Both the position numbers and the translations under genes were made by a program. DNA of 64,000 nt from Streptomyces sp. A0642 (GTDB lineage Bacteria; Actinomycetota; Actinomycetes; Streptomycetales; Streptomycetaceae), in NCBI RefSeq assembly GCF_004795105.1, contig NZ_SSBL01000007.1:62001-126000 (forward strand), given 5' to 3'. The notes under the pieces are model-generated. The model was not told the origin of the DNA and did no database searches. It saw nothing but the letters and a program-made list of their open reading frames with translations. This document shows, piece by piece, positions 8,714-18,579 of the stretch. The first letter of the stretch is position 1. The number at the start of each line of letters is the position of its first letter.

Positions 8714-9089
8714 CGTGCGTTCCTCTTTCGCTCCCGCCGCGGGCACTCCCCCGGCACCGCATTCTCCCAGACCTCGGGAGCGGAGGGGCAGGAGTGCAGA
8801 TCGTGACGATCCGCCCTGGCCCCCGCACCGCGGCCGGCCCGGCAGCCGTACATATCCGCACACGGCCACATACCCGTACGTCCCAAATACCAACAGCCGC
8901 CCACAGAACCTGAGATCCCGTGCGGAAGGGGACGAGTTCCGGGTCACTGCCACTGGTCTGAACTTCACGGGAACTCCAGCGAAATGCCACGTGTGTGGAT
9001 ATCGTGCACCGAGCGAGGGCGCATCCGTCAGTCCACAGGATCGGCGGATGCGCCCCGTTTGTGGCAATGCGACTGTGACTGGGGGGTTC
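8714..9089. promoter_or_regulatory. 376-bp intergenic leader before the exopolysaccharide locus
   Basis: No convincing CDS is present. The stretch is less GC-rich than its surroundings (ACATATCC, CCCAAATACC, ATATCG) and separates the divergent aldO and phosphoglycosyl transferase genes, so it should hold promoters for both. An 11-bp perfect inverted repeat lies at 9017-9055. No riboswitch class was recognised. Confidence 0.6.
9017..9055 (+). terminator. Attenuator-like hairpin in the leader
   Basis: GGGCGCATCCG (9017-9027) and CGGATGCGCCC (9045-9055) form a perfect 11-bp stem with a 17-nt loop, followed by CGTTTGT. It ends 34 nt before the start of the phosphoglycosyl transferase gene, on its leader. 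It could be a terminator or attenuator, or a DNA operator. The sequence does not decide which. Confidence 0.5.
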
Positions 9090-10634
9090 ATGGGGCATGT
9101 CGAGCTACCCGAATCCGAGATAACAAGGCCCGTGGGACTGGCGGGGAGACCGCGCCCACGGACCGCTTCACACCGGCCTCGCCGCCAGGAGTTCGACCGC
9201 CTGCGGCAGGCCCCGACCGTACAGCGCGACCGTTCCGCCCGGCCCGGGCCGAAGCACGGCCCCGGCCGGTATCTGCCGCTCGTCGCCGGCTTCGACGTCG
9301 TCGGCCTGGGGATTCCCGCCTGGTTCGTCCTGCGCACCGACGGACAGCCCAGGGCCCTGGCCGGCGCGGCCGTCGCCGCGATGGTGTGGTCCGGCGTCCG
9401 GGCCGCGCGCGGCCGGTACGCGGCACGGAACCCGGGCCGGCCGGCGGGGGCGGTGGCCGCCGCCGGGGACTGGCTGCTGCTCATCGGACTGCTGGCGGTC
9501 CTGTGGACCGCCGCCGACACCACCGTCGATCCGGCGGCGGCCGTCGTGGCGCTGGTTCCCGGCCTGCTGGCGACGGCGGCGCTCTCCGGAGCGCGGCGAA
9601 TACCGCGGCCCGGGGGGCGCCGGACCGTCCGCCGCGTACTGGTGGTCGGCGAGTCCGCGGGCGTGGAACGGGCGGTGCGGCTGCTCTCCTCACGGTCGGA
9701 CCACGCCTATCTCGTGGTGGGGGTGGTGCCCGTGGGGACGGCGAGCCTGACCTGTGACGTCCCGGTGCCGGGGCGGCTCGCCTCGGAGCCGGCCGACGAC
9801 GACGCCTCGACGGTGCTGGGCGCGGCCTTCGCGTACGAGGCGGACCTGGCGCTGGTGGTGCCGGGGCCGCAGCTCGCCGAGGAGCGGTTACGGCGGCTGT
9901 CCTGGGGGCTGCACGACGGCGGGCTCGCCCTGTCGGTGCTGTCGCACCTGTCGGAGGTCACCGAGCGCCGGGTCCGTCCCTCGTCGGCCGCCGGGCTGAC
10001 CCTGCTGCACATAGTGCCGCCGCTGCGGCACGGTCCGCAGCAGGCCCTCAAGGCCGCGGTGGACCGCACGGGCGCCGCTCTCGGCCTGATCGCACTGGCC
10101 CCGCTGCTGGTGACGATCGCGCTCCTGGTCCGCCTCACCTCGGCCGGGCCGGTCTTCCACCGGCAGATCCGGCAGGGGCAGCACAACCGGCCGTTCACCA
10201 TGTGGAAGTTCCGCACGATGGTGGTGGACGCCGAGCAGCACAAGGCGCAGCTGGTGGCGTCCAACGAGAACGACGGCCGGATGTTCAAGATGCGCCGGGA
10301 CCCCCGGGTGACCCGTGTCGGCCGGCTGCTGCGCCGCTCGTCCCTGGACGAACTCCCGCAAATGTTCAACGTGTTGAGGGGTGACATGTCCCTGGTCGGC
10401 CCCCGGCCGCCGTTGCCGGACGAGGTGTCCTGCTACGACGAGCGCGAGCTGAGGCGGCTCGCGGTCAGGCCGGGGCTGACCGGCCTCTGGCAGGTCAGCG
10501 GGCGGTCCGACCTGTCGTGGCAGGAGACCGTGGCGCTGGACCTGTGGTACGTCGACAACTGGTCGGTGGCCACGGACATGGGACTCATGGCCCGTACGCT
10601 GCGTGCCGTCACCGACGGCCGCGGGGCGTACTGA
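9090..10634 (+). CDS. Initiating phosphoglycosyl transferase (WcaJ/CpsE type)
   Basis: A 514-residue membrane protein that should transfer a sugar phosphate from a nucleotide sugar to undecaprenyl phosphate, starting repeat-unit synthesis. The N-terminal half has about four membrane helices (residues 75-180) and a Rossmann-like region (RRVLVVGESAGVERAV). The C-terminal bacterial sugar transferase domain covers about 318-510, with KFRTMVVDAE, RRSSLDELPQMFNVLRGDMSLVGPRP and RPGLTGLWQVSGRSD. I use ATG 9090 behind GGGGGG; GTG 9075 is also possible. Leu267 is encoded by TTA (9888-9890), the rare codon read by the bldA tRNA in Streptomyces, so translation may be tied to development. A hairpin lies in its leader. 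Confidence 0.9.
   Translation: MGHVELPESEITRPVGLAGRPRPRTASHRPRRQEFDRLRQAPTVQRDRSARPGPKHGPGRYLPLVAGFDVVGLGIPAWFVLRTDGQPRALAGAAVAAMVWSGVRAARGRYAARNPGRPAGAVAAAGDWLLLIGLLAVLWTAADTTVDPAAAVVALVPGLLATAALSGARRIPRPGGRRTVRRVLVVGESAGVERAVRLLSSRSDHAYLVVGVVPVGTASLTCDVPVPGRLASEPADDDASTVLGAAFAYEADLALVVPGPQLAEERLRRLSWGLHDGGLALSVLSHLSEVTERRVRPSSAAGLTLLHIVPPLRHGPQQALKAAVDRTGAALGLIALAPLLVTIALLVRLTSAGPVFHRQIRQGQHNRPFTMWKFRTMVVDAEQHKAQLVASNENDGRMFKMRRDPRVTRVGRLLRRSSLDELPQMFNVLRGDMSLVGPRPPLPDEVSCYDERELRRLAVRPGLTGLWQVSGRSDLSWQETVALDLWYVDNWSVATDMGLMARTLRAVTDGRGAY
9888..9890 (+). promoter_or_regulatory. In-frame TTA leucine codon (bldA-dependent)
   Basis: The codon TTA at 9888-9890 is in frame with the phosphoglycosyl transferase (start 9090, residue 267, context AEERLRRLS). 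By eye it is the only in-frame TTA in the annotated genes. In Streptomyces such codons need the bldA tRNA, which becomes functional late in growth. Confidence 0.8.
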
Positions 10635-10669
10635 GAGCGGACGGGACCGGATGAGGGAGAGGGAAGCGG

Positions 10670-10709
10670 GCCGGGTGGAGGGTCGCGTGGTCGCGGCCGT
10701 CCACCCGGC
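10670..10709. terminator. Hairpin between convergent phosphoglycosyl transferase and fcl genes
   Basis: A perfect 10-bp inverted repeat, GCCGGGTGGA at 10670-10679 with TCCACCCGGC at 10700-10709, and a 20-nt GC-rich loop. It lies in the 100-bp gap between two convergent genes. Confidence 0.6.
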
Positions 10710-10734
10710 GCCGGGGGCGGGCCCCGGTGACCGG

Positions 10735-11718
10735 TCAGACCTGTGCGCCCTGCTGTTCCAGCCACCAGGCGTAGGTCCGCGCGATGCCGTCGCGCAGGGG
10801 GATCTGCGGCTTGAAACCGAGGGAGGAGAGCCGGGACACGTCCAAGAGCTTGCGCGGCGTGCCGTCCGGCTTGGCCGTGTCCCAGTCGACCCTGCCCTGA
10901 TAACCGGTCACCTCGGCCACCGTCAGGGCGAGTTCGCGGATCGTCAGGTCCTCGCCGGAGCCGACGTTGACGGGCGCGTCGCCGTCGTACCGCTCCAGCA
11001 GCAGCACACAGGCGGCGGCCAGGTCGTCGACGTGCAGGAATTCGCGGCGCGGGCTGCCCGAACCCCAGAGCGTGAGCGCCGGGGCGTCGTTCAGGCGCGC
11101 CTCATGGAAGCGGCGGATCAGGGCGGGCAGGACGTGCGAGGTCTCCAGGTCGAAGTTGTCGCCCGGTCCGTAGAGATTGGTGGGCATGGCGCTGATGTAC
11201 GAGGCGCCGTACTGGCGGCGGTAGGACTGGGTCTGCACGATTCCGGCGATCTTCGCGAGGGCGTATGCCTCGTTGGTCGGCTCCAGCGGGCCGGTGAGCA
11301 GCGCGGACTCGGGAATGGGCTGGGGGGCCAGCTTCGGATAGATGCAGGACGAGCCGAGGAAGAGCAGCCGCTCGGTCCCGGCGGAGTGGGCGCCCGCGAT
11401 CACGCTCAGCTGAATGCGCAGGTTCTCCTCGATGAACTGCACGGGATACGTGCTGTTGGCCATGATCCCGCCGACCTTGGCCGCGGCCAGCACCACGGCG
11501 TCGGGGCGCACGTCGCGCAGGAAGGCCCCGGTCCGCTCGGCATCGCGCAGATCGAGCCGGTCGCGCCCGCGGGTGATCACTTCATGGCCGTCCGAGGTCA
11601 GGCGGCGCACCAGCGCCGAGCCCACCAGACCGCGGTGGCCGGCGACGAACACGCGGGCACCGGGGCGTAGCAGGGTCGGGGCGGATTCCTGGGAGGGGCC
11701 GGGGAGTTCAGTCGTCAT
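10735..11718 (-). CDS. fcl: GDP-L-fucose synthase
   Basis: A 327-residue extended short-chain dehydrogenase that epimerises and reduces GDP-4-keto-6-deoxymannose to GDP-L-fucose with NADPH. The nucleotide-binding motif VFVAGHRGLVGSALVRRL is at about 23-40, followed by AAAKVGGIMANSTYP, the serine-containing FLGSSCIYP, the catalytic Tyr-x3-Lys in NEAYALAKIAG, and MPTNLYGPGDNFD. All are typical of Fcl/WcaG. It is transcribed away from gmd, whose product supplies its substrate; the 114-bp divergent gap probably holds both promoters. The first 20 residues are a non-conserved extension. Confidence 0.95.
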   Translation of the reverse strand: MTTELPGPSQESAPTLLRPGARVFVAGHRGLVGSALVRRLTSDGHEVITRGRDRLDLRDAERTGAFLRDVRPDAVVLAAAKVGGIMANSTYPVQFIEENLRIQLSVIAGAHSAGTERLLFLGSSCIYPKLAPQPIPESALLTGPLEPTNEAYALAKIAGIVQTQSYRRQYGASYISAMPTNLYGPGDNFDLETSHVLPALIRRFHEARLNDAPALTLWGSGSPRREFLHVDDLAAACVLLLERYDGDAPVNVGSGEDLTIRELALTVAEVTGYQGRVDWDTAKPDGTPRKLLDVSRLSSLGFKPQIPLRDGIARTYAWWLEQQGAQV

Positions 11719-11832
11719 GGCTCGGATTGTGCCAGCAGTTGTATGACGCGGTGATGTTTTGCCGCAGATCGCTCAAACTCTGAAATTTCGGCGTGAAAGA
11801 CCGCCTCACAGGCGGCCACAAGAGGGGGAATC

Positions 11833-12846
11833 GTGGCGAAGACCGCGCTCATCACCGGCGTGACCGGACAGGACGGCTCGTATCTGTCGGAGCTGCTGCT
11901 CCAGAAGGGATACATCGTCCACGGCCTCATACGCCGTTCGTCCAGTTTCAACACGGAGCGGATCGACCACATCTATCAGGGGCCCGAGGAGGAGAACCGC
12001 TCGTTCGTGCTGCACCACGCCGATCTCTCCGACGGGGTCGCCCTGGTGAACCTGTTGCGTGACATCCGGCCCGACGAGGTCTACAACCTCGGTGCCCAGT
12101 CGCATGTCCGGGTCTCCTTCGACGCACCCCTCTACACGGGTGACGTCACCGGTCTCGGCACGATCCGGCTGCTGGAGGCCGTGCGCGCCAGCGGCATCGA
12201 CACCCGGGTGTACCAGGCGTCCTCCTCGGAGATGTTCGGCGCCAACCCGCCTCCGCAGAACGAGCACACCCCGTTCCATCCCCGCAGCCCGTACAGCGTC
12301 GCCAAGGTCTACTCGTACTGGGCGACCGTCAACTACCGTGAGGCGTACGGCATGTTCGCGGTCAACGGGATCCTGTTCAACCACGAGTCGCCGCGCCGGG
12401 GGGAGACCTTCGTGACCCGGAAGATCACCCGCGGGGTGGCGCGGATCAAGGCGGGTCTGCAGACGCATCTGCACCTGGGGAACCTGGACGCCGTGCGTGA
12501 CTGGGGGTACGCCCCCGAGTACGTCGACGCGATGTGGCGGATGCTCCAGTGCGACACCCCGGACGACTACGTGGTGGCGACCGGGGAGGGCGTCAGCGTG
12601 CGCCAGTTCCTGGAGTACGCCTTCGAGCACGCCGGTCTCGACTGGCGCGAGCACGTCCGCTACGACGCGAAGTACGAGCGCCCCAGCGAGGTCGACGCGC
12701 TGATCGGGGACGCGTCGAAGGCCGCGGAACTGCTGGGCTGGAAGCCCGCCGTGAAGTCGCAGGAGCTGGCCCGGATCATGGTCGACGCCGATGTGCGCCT
12801 GCTCACCGACCAGCTGTCCGGGGCGGCCGTGCGGGTGGACCGATGA
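11833..12846 (+). CDS. gmd: GDP-mannose 4,6-dehydratase
   Basis: A 337-residue NADP-dependent dehydratase making GDP-4-keto-6-deoxy-D-mannose, the precursor of GDP-fucose and GDP-rhamnose. It starts at GTG 11833 behind AGAGGGGGAA. Motifs are [17 protein letters not shown] (nucleotide binding, about 6-22), ADLSDGVAL, the active-site QASSSEMFG, and Tyr-x3-Lys in [28 protein letters not shown] is the family fingerprint. Its stop overlaps the next start as ATGA, so it heads a translationally coupled operon with two secreted propeller proteins, a lipoprotein and a glycosyltransferase. Confidence 0.96.
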   Translation: MAKTALITGVTGQDGSYLSELLLQKGYIVHGLIRRSSSFNTERIDHIYQGPEEENRSFVLHHADLSDGVALVNLLRDIRPDEVYNLGAQSHVRVSFDAPLYTGDVTGLGTIRLLEAVRASGIDTRVYQASSSEMFGANPPPQNEHTPFHPRSPYSVAKVYSYWATVNYREAYGMFAVNGILFNHESPRRGETFVTRKITRGVARIKAGLQTHLHLGNLDAVRDWGYAPEYVDAMWRMLQCDTPDDYVVATGEGVSVRQFLEYAFEHAGLDWREHVRYDAKYERPSEVDALIGDASKAAELLGWKPAVKSQELARIMVDADVRLLTDQLSGAAVRVDR

Positions 12847-15632
12847 GGGGGCCCCGACGTCTCAGACGCGGCCGGAGCGGCGTGTTCGCCGCCGTCCTCG
12901 CCCTGGCGGCCGGGGTCCTGACCGCTTCCGCGGTGACCGCTCCCCCGGCCGAGGCCCTCACCGAGCCGGTCGGCTTCACGGCCGACCACCTCTCCACGTA
13001 CCAGACGAACGGCATCGTCTGGTCGCTCGCCGAGGCGAACGGGGTCGTCTACGCCGGCGGCACGTTCACCAACGTCCGCCCGGCGGGCTCCCCCGCCGGC
13101 AGCAACACCACGCCGGCGGTCAACTTCGCCGCGTTCAACGCGGCCACCGGAGCGCCCACGGGGTGCTCGCTCTCCTTCACCCGCTCCAGCGGCACCGCGA
13201 CGGTACGGGCGCTCGCCGTCTCCCCCGACAAGTCCACCCTGTACGCCGGGGGTTACTTCAACGCGGTCAACGGGACGGCCGCCAACGGGCTGGTCGCGAT
13301 CAACACCGCCACCTGCGCCCGGCGTCCCGGCTTCTCCCCCGACTTCGGAGCGACCGTGCGGGCACTCGACGTCGCGGCGAGCGGCACGGTGTACGCGGGC
13401 GGCGACTTCCAGAGCGTCAACGGGCAGACCCGGCGCTTCTTCGGCGCGGTCACGGCCACCGGTGCGCTGACGGCCTGGAACCCCGACGCCGACGATCCCG
13501 GCCGGACGCTGAAGGTCACCCCGGACGGGCAGAGCGTGCTGATCGGAGGGGACTTCTCCACCGTGGGCGGCGCGAACTCGCACGCACTCGCGGTGACCGC
13601 CGCGGGGACGGGCGCGCTGACCCGGGCGTACCCGAACAACTTCATCCCGCCGACCGCGGTGATCAAGGACATCGTCACGGACAGCGCGTCCGGAGGCTGG
13701 TACGCCGGCGGCGAGGGGGCCGGCGCAGCCTCGTTCGACGGGCGGCTCGCGATGGACCTCGCCACGTTCGACCAGCGCTGGCGGGACACCTGCCAGGGGG
13801 CCACGCAGGCGCTGCGGGTCTACCGGGGGGTGCTGTACGCGGGCAGCCACGTCCACGACTGCTCGACCATGGGCGGCTTCCCCAACCAGGTGCGCAAGCA
13901 CCTGACCGCGCAGGCCGTCGGCGATCCGGCGATGCTGGGCTGGCTGCCGGACACCAACGACGGCATCGGCGAACCGGTCGGGCCGCGCGCGCTGACCGTG
14001 TCGTCGCGCGACGGACGCGATTTCCTCTGGGTGGGCGGCGAGTTCACCACGGTCAACGGGGTCGCGCAGCAGGCGCTGACCCGGTTCGCCGACTCCCCGG
14101 ACACCGGGGCGCCCTCCGCGCCGGTGGTCAGCGTCTCCGCGCCCCGGCCGGGCGAGGTGCGGGTGACCTGGCGCTCGAGCCTGGATCTCGACGACAGCCG
14201 GCTCACCTACCGGGTGTACCGCAACGGCGGGTCGGCGCCCGTCCACACGACGACGGGTTCCTCGCTGTTCTTCAGCCGGCCACAGCTGACCTTCACCGAC
14301 ACCGACGTGGTGGCGGGCCGCAGCTACGCCTACCGGGTCACCGCGAGCGACGGCACGAACACCAGCGCGCTCTCCGCCAACGTCTCGGTCACCGCCTCGG
14401 GTTCGGCCAGTCCGTACGCGGAGCGGGTGCTCGCCGACGGGGCCGGGCTGTACTGGCGGTACGACGAGGCGGGAGGCGCGTTCGCCTCCGACGCCTCCGA
14501 CAGCGACGACGGCGGGGTGTACGCGAACGCCCCCGCGTACCGCTCGACGCCCGCCGCGGTTTCCGGCTCCTCGGCGCTCTCCCTCAACGGCACCGACGAG
14601 TACGTCTACAGCGACCGGCTGCACCGCTACACCTCGCCGAGCCCGTACTCGATCGAGACGTGGTTCCGCACGGCCACGAACCGGGGCGGGCGCATCGTCG
14701 GTTTCGGCAGCAACATCGGCACCGCCCAGGGGCACACCAGCGGAATCTCCGACAAGATCCTCTACCTCACCGACAACGGGCGGCTCGCCTTCGGCGTCCA
14801 GTCCAGCAGCTCCAGCACCCGGCCGACGATCACCTCGTCCGCGTCGTACAACGACGACACCTGGCACCACGCCGTCGCCACGCAGGGCCCGTCCGGCATG
14901 CGCCTGTACGTGGACGGAACGCAGGTCGGCGCCAACGCCGCCACGGGCAACCGCTCGTACAACGGATACTGGCGGGTCGGCGGGGACGCCATGAGCACCG
15001 CCTGGCCGAACCGTCCGACCAGCACCTACTTCGCGGGACAGGTGGACGAGACGGCGGTCTACCCCTCGGCGCTGACCGCCGCCCAGGTGGCCGCGCACCA
15101 CGACCTGGCGGACACCCCGTCCGGCCCGGGGGACACCACCCTCACGCTGACGCCGACGGAGGACGCGTACGTCAACGGCGTGGCCGCGAACACGAACTAC
15201 GACGACACCCAGCTCGCCTCCCGGGGCTCCACGCCGTACATCGGCTATCTCCGCTTCGCCCTGCCCGCCGCCCCGGCCGGGCAGGAGCTCAAGAGCGCCC
15301 GGCTCACCTTCCGCACCTCGTCGGATTCCACGGCGGGTTCGGCCGAACCCCACACACTCGTGCCGGTCACCGGCACGTGGACCGAGTCGGCGGTCACCTA
15401 CAACACCCGCCCGTCGCTCGCCGCGACGGTGCTGGGGACCATCTCCGGCGCAACCGCCGTCTCCACCGACTACTCGGTGGAGCTGAACGCGCCGGCGCTG
15501 GGCGGGGCCCTGGGCTCCGCCTACTCACTCGCCCTCACCAGCAGCGGAACGGACAGTCTCCGCGTCTGGTCGGGCGAGGTCGCAACCGCGGCCTACCGGC
15601 CGCAGCTCGTTCTCACCTTCGGAGCTGAATGA
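12843..15632 (+). CDS. Secreted propeller-FN3-LamG-DNRLRE protein
   Basis: A 929-residue exported protein from ATG 12843, overlapping the gmd stop. The signal peptide is about 1-38 (ending PPAEA). Seven spaced motifs of the type VYAGGTF, LYAGGYF, VYAGGDF, VLIGGDF, WYAGGEG, LYAGSHV, LWVGGEF between about 55 and 420 suggest a seven-bladed beta-propeller. A fibronectin type III domain follows (about 425-520), then a LamG/concanavalin-like domain (about 525-752; [45 protein letters not shown]). A C-terminal DNRLRE/CBM96-like domain covers about 763-929 ([25 protein letters not shown]). Cell-surface or matrix carbohydrate binding is inferred from domains and operon. No catalytic motif was recognised. 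Confidence 0.85.
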   Translation: MRGPRRLRRGRSGVFAAVLALAAGVLTASAVTAPPAEALTEPVGFTADHLSTYQTNGIVWSLAEANGVVYAGGTFTNVRPAGSPAGSNTTPAVNFAAFNAATGAPTGCSLSFTRSSGTATVRALAVSPDKSTLYAGGYFNAVNGTAANGLVAINTATCARRPGFSPDFGATVRALDVAASGTVYAGGDFQSVNGQTRRFFGAVTATGALTAWNPDADDPGRTLKVTPDGQSVLIGGDFSTVGGANSHALAVTAAGTGALTRAYPNNFIPPTAVIKDIVTDSASGGWYAGGEGAGAASFDGRLAMDLATFDQRWRDTCQGATQALRVYRGVLYAGSHVHDCSTMGGFPNQVRKHLTAQAVGDPAMLGWLPDTNDGIGEPVGPRALTVSSRDGRDFLWVGGEFTTVNGVAQQALTRFADSPDTGAPSAPVVSVSAPRPGEVRVTWRSSLDLDDSRLTYRVYRNGGSAPVHTTTGSSLFFSRPQLTFTDTDVVAGRSYAYRVTASDGTNTSALSANVSVTASGSASPYAERVLADGAGLYWRYDEAGGAFASDASDSDDGGVYANAPAYRSTPAAVSGSSALSLNGTDEYVYSDRLHRYTSPSPYSIETWFRTATNRGGRIVGFGSNIGTAQGHTSGISDKILYLTDNGRLAFGVQSSSSSTRPTITSSASYNDDTWHHAVATQGPSGMRLYVDGTQVGANAATGNRSYNGYWRVGGDAMSTAWPNRPTSTYFAGQVDETAVYPSALTAAQVAAHHDLADTPSGPGDTTLTLTPTEDAYVNGVAANTNYDDTQLASRGSTPYIGYLRFALPAAPAGQELKSARLTFRTSSDSTAGSAEPHTLVPVTGTWTESAVTYNTRPSLAATVLGTISGATAVSTDYSVELNAPALGGALGSAYSLALTSSGTDSLRVWSGEVATAAYRPQLVLTFGAE

Positions 15633-17887
15633 TGAACGCAAGTACGGGGCGCAGGCCCGGCGCACGCGGCCGCACGCGTGCGGCGGCCGCCGCGCTCTGC
15701 CTCCTCGCCGGGGCCCTGAGCGCCGCCGCCGCCGGGAGCTCCCCGGCAGCGGCGCTCACCCCGCCGGTCTCGCTGACCGCGGACGACCTGTCGACCTGGC
15801 AGACCAACGGCATCGTCTGGTCGATGGCCGCATCGGCCGACGGGGTGGTCTACGCGGGCGGCACCTTCTCCACCGTCCGGCCGCCGGACGCGGCGGCCGG
15901 AACGTCGGAACAGCCCGCGGTGAACTTCGCCGCGTTCGACGCCGCGACCGGTGCGCCGACGGGGTGCAGCCTGTCGTTCACCCTCTCCTCCGGAACCGCG
16001 ACCGTGCGGTCCCTCGTCCTGTCGCCGGACGGTGACACCCTCTACGCGGGCGGACAGTTCGGAGCGGTCAACGGGGTCGGGGTCAGCAACATCGCGGCCG
16101 TGGACACGGCCACGTGCACTCCGCGTCAGGACTTCAAGGTCGCCGTCTCGGCGACCGTGCGGGCGATCGACGTCACCGACGACACGGTGTACTTCGGCGG
16201 TGACTTCAACAGCGTCGAGGGGCAGACCCGCAACAAGTTCGCCGCAGTGACCACCGGCGGCCAGCTCAAGCCGTTCACCGCGAACACGGACGAAGTCGGG
16301 CGGGCCGTGGAGGTCACGCCCGACGGCCTGCACGTGGTGATCGGGGGCGACTTCTTCACCGTCAACGGGACGGCCTCCCACGCGCTGGCCGTGGTGAACG
16401 CCACCACGGGCGCCCTGGACAAGAGCTATCCGGGATTCATTCCGAACACCTCGACGGTGCAGGACCTGACCTCGGACGCCACCCAGTTCTACACCGCCAA
16501 CGAAGGCACCGGCGGAGGCGTCTTCGACGGCCGGATCGCGCTCGACCTGTCCACGTTCTCCCAGGTCTGGCGGGACACCTGCCTCGGTGCCACCCAGGCG
16601 CTCCTGGTGCACGACGGCGTGCTGTACAGCGGAAGTCACGCCCATGACTGTGCGTCCATGGGCGAGTTCCCCGACCAGCCGCGCAAGCATCTGCTGGCCC
16701 AGGCGGTCGACAACCCCAAGCTGCTGCCGTGGTTCCCGGACACCAATGACGGCATCGGGGAGCCGGTCGGCCCGCGGGTGATGGCGCAGACGGACAAGGG
16801 CGGTCACCACTACCTGTGGGTGGGCGGCGAGTTCACCACCGTCAACGGCGCCGGGCAGCAGGGGCTGACCCGGTTCGCCGACGGGCCCGACACGGGGGCG
16901 CCCTGGGTGCCCAACGCCAGCGTCTCCACGGTCCGCACGGGCGAGGTGGACGTGAACTGGCAGACCAGCTTCGACACGGACGACGGGGAGCTGACGTACC
17001 GGATCTACAAGGACGGCGCGAGCACTCCCGTGCACACCGTGACCGGTTCCTCGCTGTTCTGGGACCGACCGCAGCTGACGTGGACCGACCGGGAGGTGGC
17101 GCCCGGTGAGACGCACACGTACCGGATCAGCGCGAGCGACGGCACCAACACCAGCGCCAAGTCCCCGGCGGTGACGGCGGTCGTGGCGTCCGCGGCGGAG
17201 GCCTACCCCGCCCGGGTGATCGCCGACGGCGCATCGCTGTACTGGCGCTACGACGAGCCCGGCTCGACGTTCGCCGGGGATGCCTCCGGCGGCCTGGACA
17301 ACGGCTTCGTGCGCAACGCGCCGGCCTACCGGCAGACTCCGGCCGCGATCGCCGGCGGATCGACCGCCATGGGCTTCAACGGCACGGACGAGTACGTCTA
17401 CAGCAACAGGCGGCACGCGCAGCCGACGACGTTCTCCGTGGAGACCTGGATCAAGACCACGACCACCAAGGGAGGGAAGATCATCGGCTTCGGCAATCTG
17501 ACCATGCAGAACAGCGGTCAGTACGACAAGCACGTCTACATGCGCAACGACGGGCGGCTGATGTTCGGGGTCCACAGCGGTGGCACCCGGACGGTGACCA
17601 CCCTCGCCCCGTACAACGACGGTGAATGGCACCACGTGGTCGCCACGCAGGGCTCGGGCGGCATGGCGCTGTACGTCGACGGGCAGCTCCGCGCCTCCAA
17701 CCCGTTCTACACGGGCAACGAGAGCTACCAGGGCTACTGGCGGATCGGCGGGGACAACCTCTCCGGCTGGCCGAACCGTCCGACGAGCAACTTCTTCGCC
17801 GGGCAGATCGACGAGACGGCGGTCTACCCGACCGCGCTGAGCAGTTCGAAGGTCGCCGCCCACTACGCACTGAGGACGGGTGGATGA
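15629..17887 (+). CDS. Secreted propeller-FN3-LamG protein, tandem paralogue
   Basis: A 752-residue exported protein from ATG 15629, overlapping the preceding stop (ATGA); a second ATG follows at once. It is clearly a tandem duplicate of the gene before it: the same order of signal peptide (about 1-42), seven propeller motifs (VYAGGTF, LYAGGQF, VYFGGDF, VVIGGDF, FYTANEG, LYSGSHA, LWVGGEF), FN3 domain (about 430-520) and LamG domain (about 525-750; WRYDEPGSTF, VETWIKT, EWHHVVATQ, FFAGQIDETAVY). It ends after LamG and lacks the DNRLRE domain. Shared blocks such as [15 protein letters not shown] show recent common origin. Function unknown; glycan binding is inferred. Confidence 0.85.
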   Translation: MMNASTGRRPGARGRTRAAAAALCLLAGALSAAAAGSSPAAALTPPVSLTADDLSTWQTNGIVWSMAASADGVVYAGGTFSTVRPPDAAAGTSEQPAVNFAAFDAATGAPTGCSLSFTLSSGTATVRSLVLSPDGDTLYAGGQFGAVNGVGVSNIAAVDTATCTPRQDFKVAVSATVRAIDVTDDTVYFGGDFNSVEGQTRNKFAAVTTGGQLKPFTANTDEVGRAVEVTPDGLHVVIGGDFFTVNGTASHALAVVNATTGALDKSYPGFIPNTSTVQDLTSDATQFYTANEGTGGGVFDGRIALDLSTFSQVWRDTCLGATQALLVHDGVLYSGSHAHDCASMGEFPDQPRKHLLAQAVDNPKLLPWFPDTNDGIGEPVGPRVMAQTDKGGHHYLWVGGEFTTVNGAGQQGLTRFADGPDTGAPWVPNASVSTVRTGEVDVNWQTSFDTDDGELTYRIYKDGASTPVHTVTGSSLFWDRPQLTWTDREVAPGETHTYRISASDGTNTSAKSPAVTAVVASAAEAYPARVIADGASLYWRYDEPGSTFAGDASGGLDNGFVRNAPAYRQTPAAIAGGSTAMGFNGTDEYVYSNRRHAQPTTFSVETWIKTTTTKGGKIIGFGNLTMQNSGQYDKHVYMRNDGRLMFGVHSGGTRTVTTLAPYNDGEWHHVVATQGSGGMALYVDGQLRASNPFYTGNESYQGYWRIGGDNLSGWPNRPTSNFFAGQIDETAVYPTALSSSKVAAHYALRTGG

Positions 17888-18579
17888 GGTATCCGTTCCT
17901 GGCCGGCGCCGTCGTCATCATGACGGCGGCGCTGGCCGCCTGCGGCTCGTCCTCCGACGGGGGCGGGCAGAAGGCGTCCGGCGCGGGTGCCACGGCCTCG
18001 CCGGGCGCGGTGGCGCCCCGGGGGACCGCGTCAGAAGGCCCGTCACCCGCCGGTCCGAAGACGTCCCCGGCCAGTGAGCCGCCGAAGATTCCCAGTGACG
18101 ACCTCACGCCGGCCACCGGCACGTTCACCAAGAAGCAGAAGGAGTTCCTCGTCGACCGGGTCCCCAAGGGCATGGACCCCGCCGCCGTGCTCCAGACCGG
18201 GCAGGCGACCTGCGACCGGCTGACGTATCTCGTCAAGGTGGACCGGGACACGGCCGTCGGCGCGATCGTCACCGGTGAGATCGCGGACGCGGCGCCCGCC
18301 GTCGGGCACCTGTGCACCCAGCACCAGGCGCTGGTGGACCGGGCGGCCGGGGGCTACGCCGACGGCACCCACGAGGGCGGGCGGCTGCGGCCGGGACGCT
18401 ACCGCGACGTCAGCCCCACCAAGAACTGCAGCTGGCAGGTCACGGGCGCGAACGGCAAGGACCTGGTGTCGGGCTCGTCCGACGACGGGAAGAGAACCGT
18501 CATCACCATTCCGCAGGCGGCCCGCGCCTTCACCTCCACAGGCTGCTACGCCTGGCTGCCCGAAGGAGACAACGGATGA
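17884..18579 (+). CDS. Putative lipoprotein of the exopolysaccharide operon
   Basis: A 231-residue protein from ATG 17884, overlapping the previous stop by ATGA. The signal peptide ends in the lipobox LAAC with Cys20, so it should be lipid-anchored outside the membrane. Residues 21-80 are a low-complexity Ser/Pro/Gly spacer. A helical domain with two cysteines follows (TGQATCDRLTYLV, VGHLCTQH). The C-terminus (GRLRPGRYRDVSPTKNCSWQV ... STGCYAWLP) resembles a small Cys-containing beta domain repeatedly seen at the ends of actinobacterial secreted proteins. No enzyme motif is visible. Position suggests a partner of the propeller proteins or of polymer export. Confidence 0.75.
   Translation: MRYPFLAGAVVIMTAALAACGSSSDGGGQKASGAGATASPGAVAPRGTASEGPSPAGPKTSPASEPPKIPSDDLTPATGTFTKKQKEFLVDRVPKGMDPAAVLQTGQATCDRLTYLVKVDRDTAVGAIVTGEIADAAPAVGHLCTQHQALVDRAAGGYADGTHEGGRLRPGRYRDVSPTKNCSWQVTGANGKDLVSGSSDDGKRTVITIPQAARAFTSTGCYAWLPEGDNG

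Noticed and set aside
8714..9089. Possible riboswitch in the leader of the exopolysaccharide locus
   Set aside because: I compared it mentally with cyclic-di-GMP and cyclic-di-AMP switch cores and found no match. Only a simple hairpin can be supported.
12660..15353. Long minus-strand frame opposite the propeller-LamG gene
   Set aside because: Low-complexity Arg/Gly/Val translation. The plus strand has a signal peptide and clear domains.
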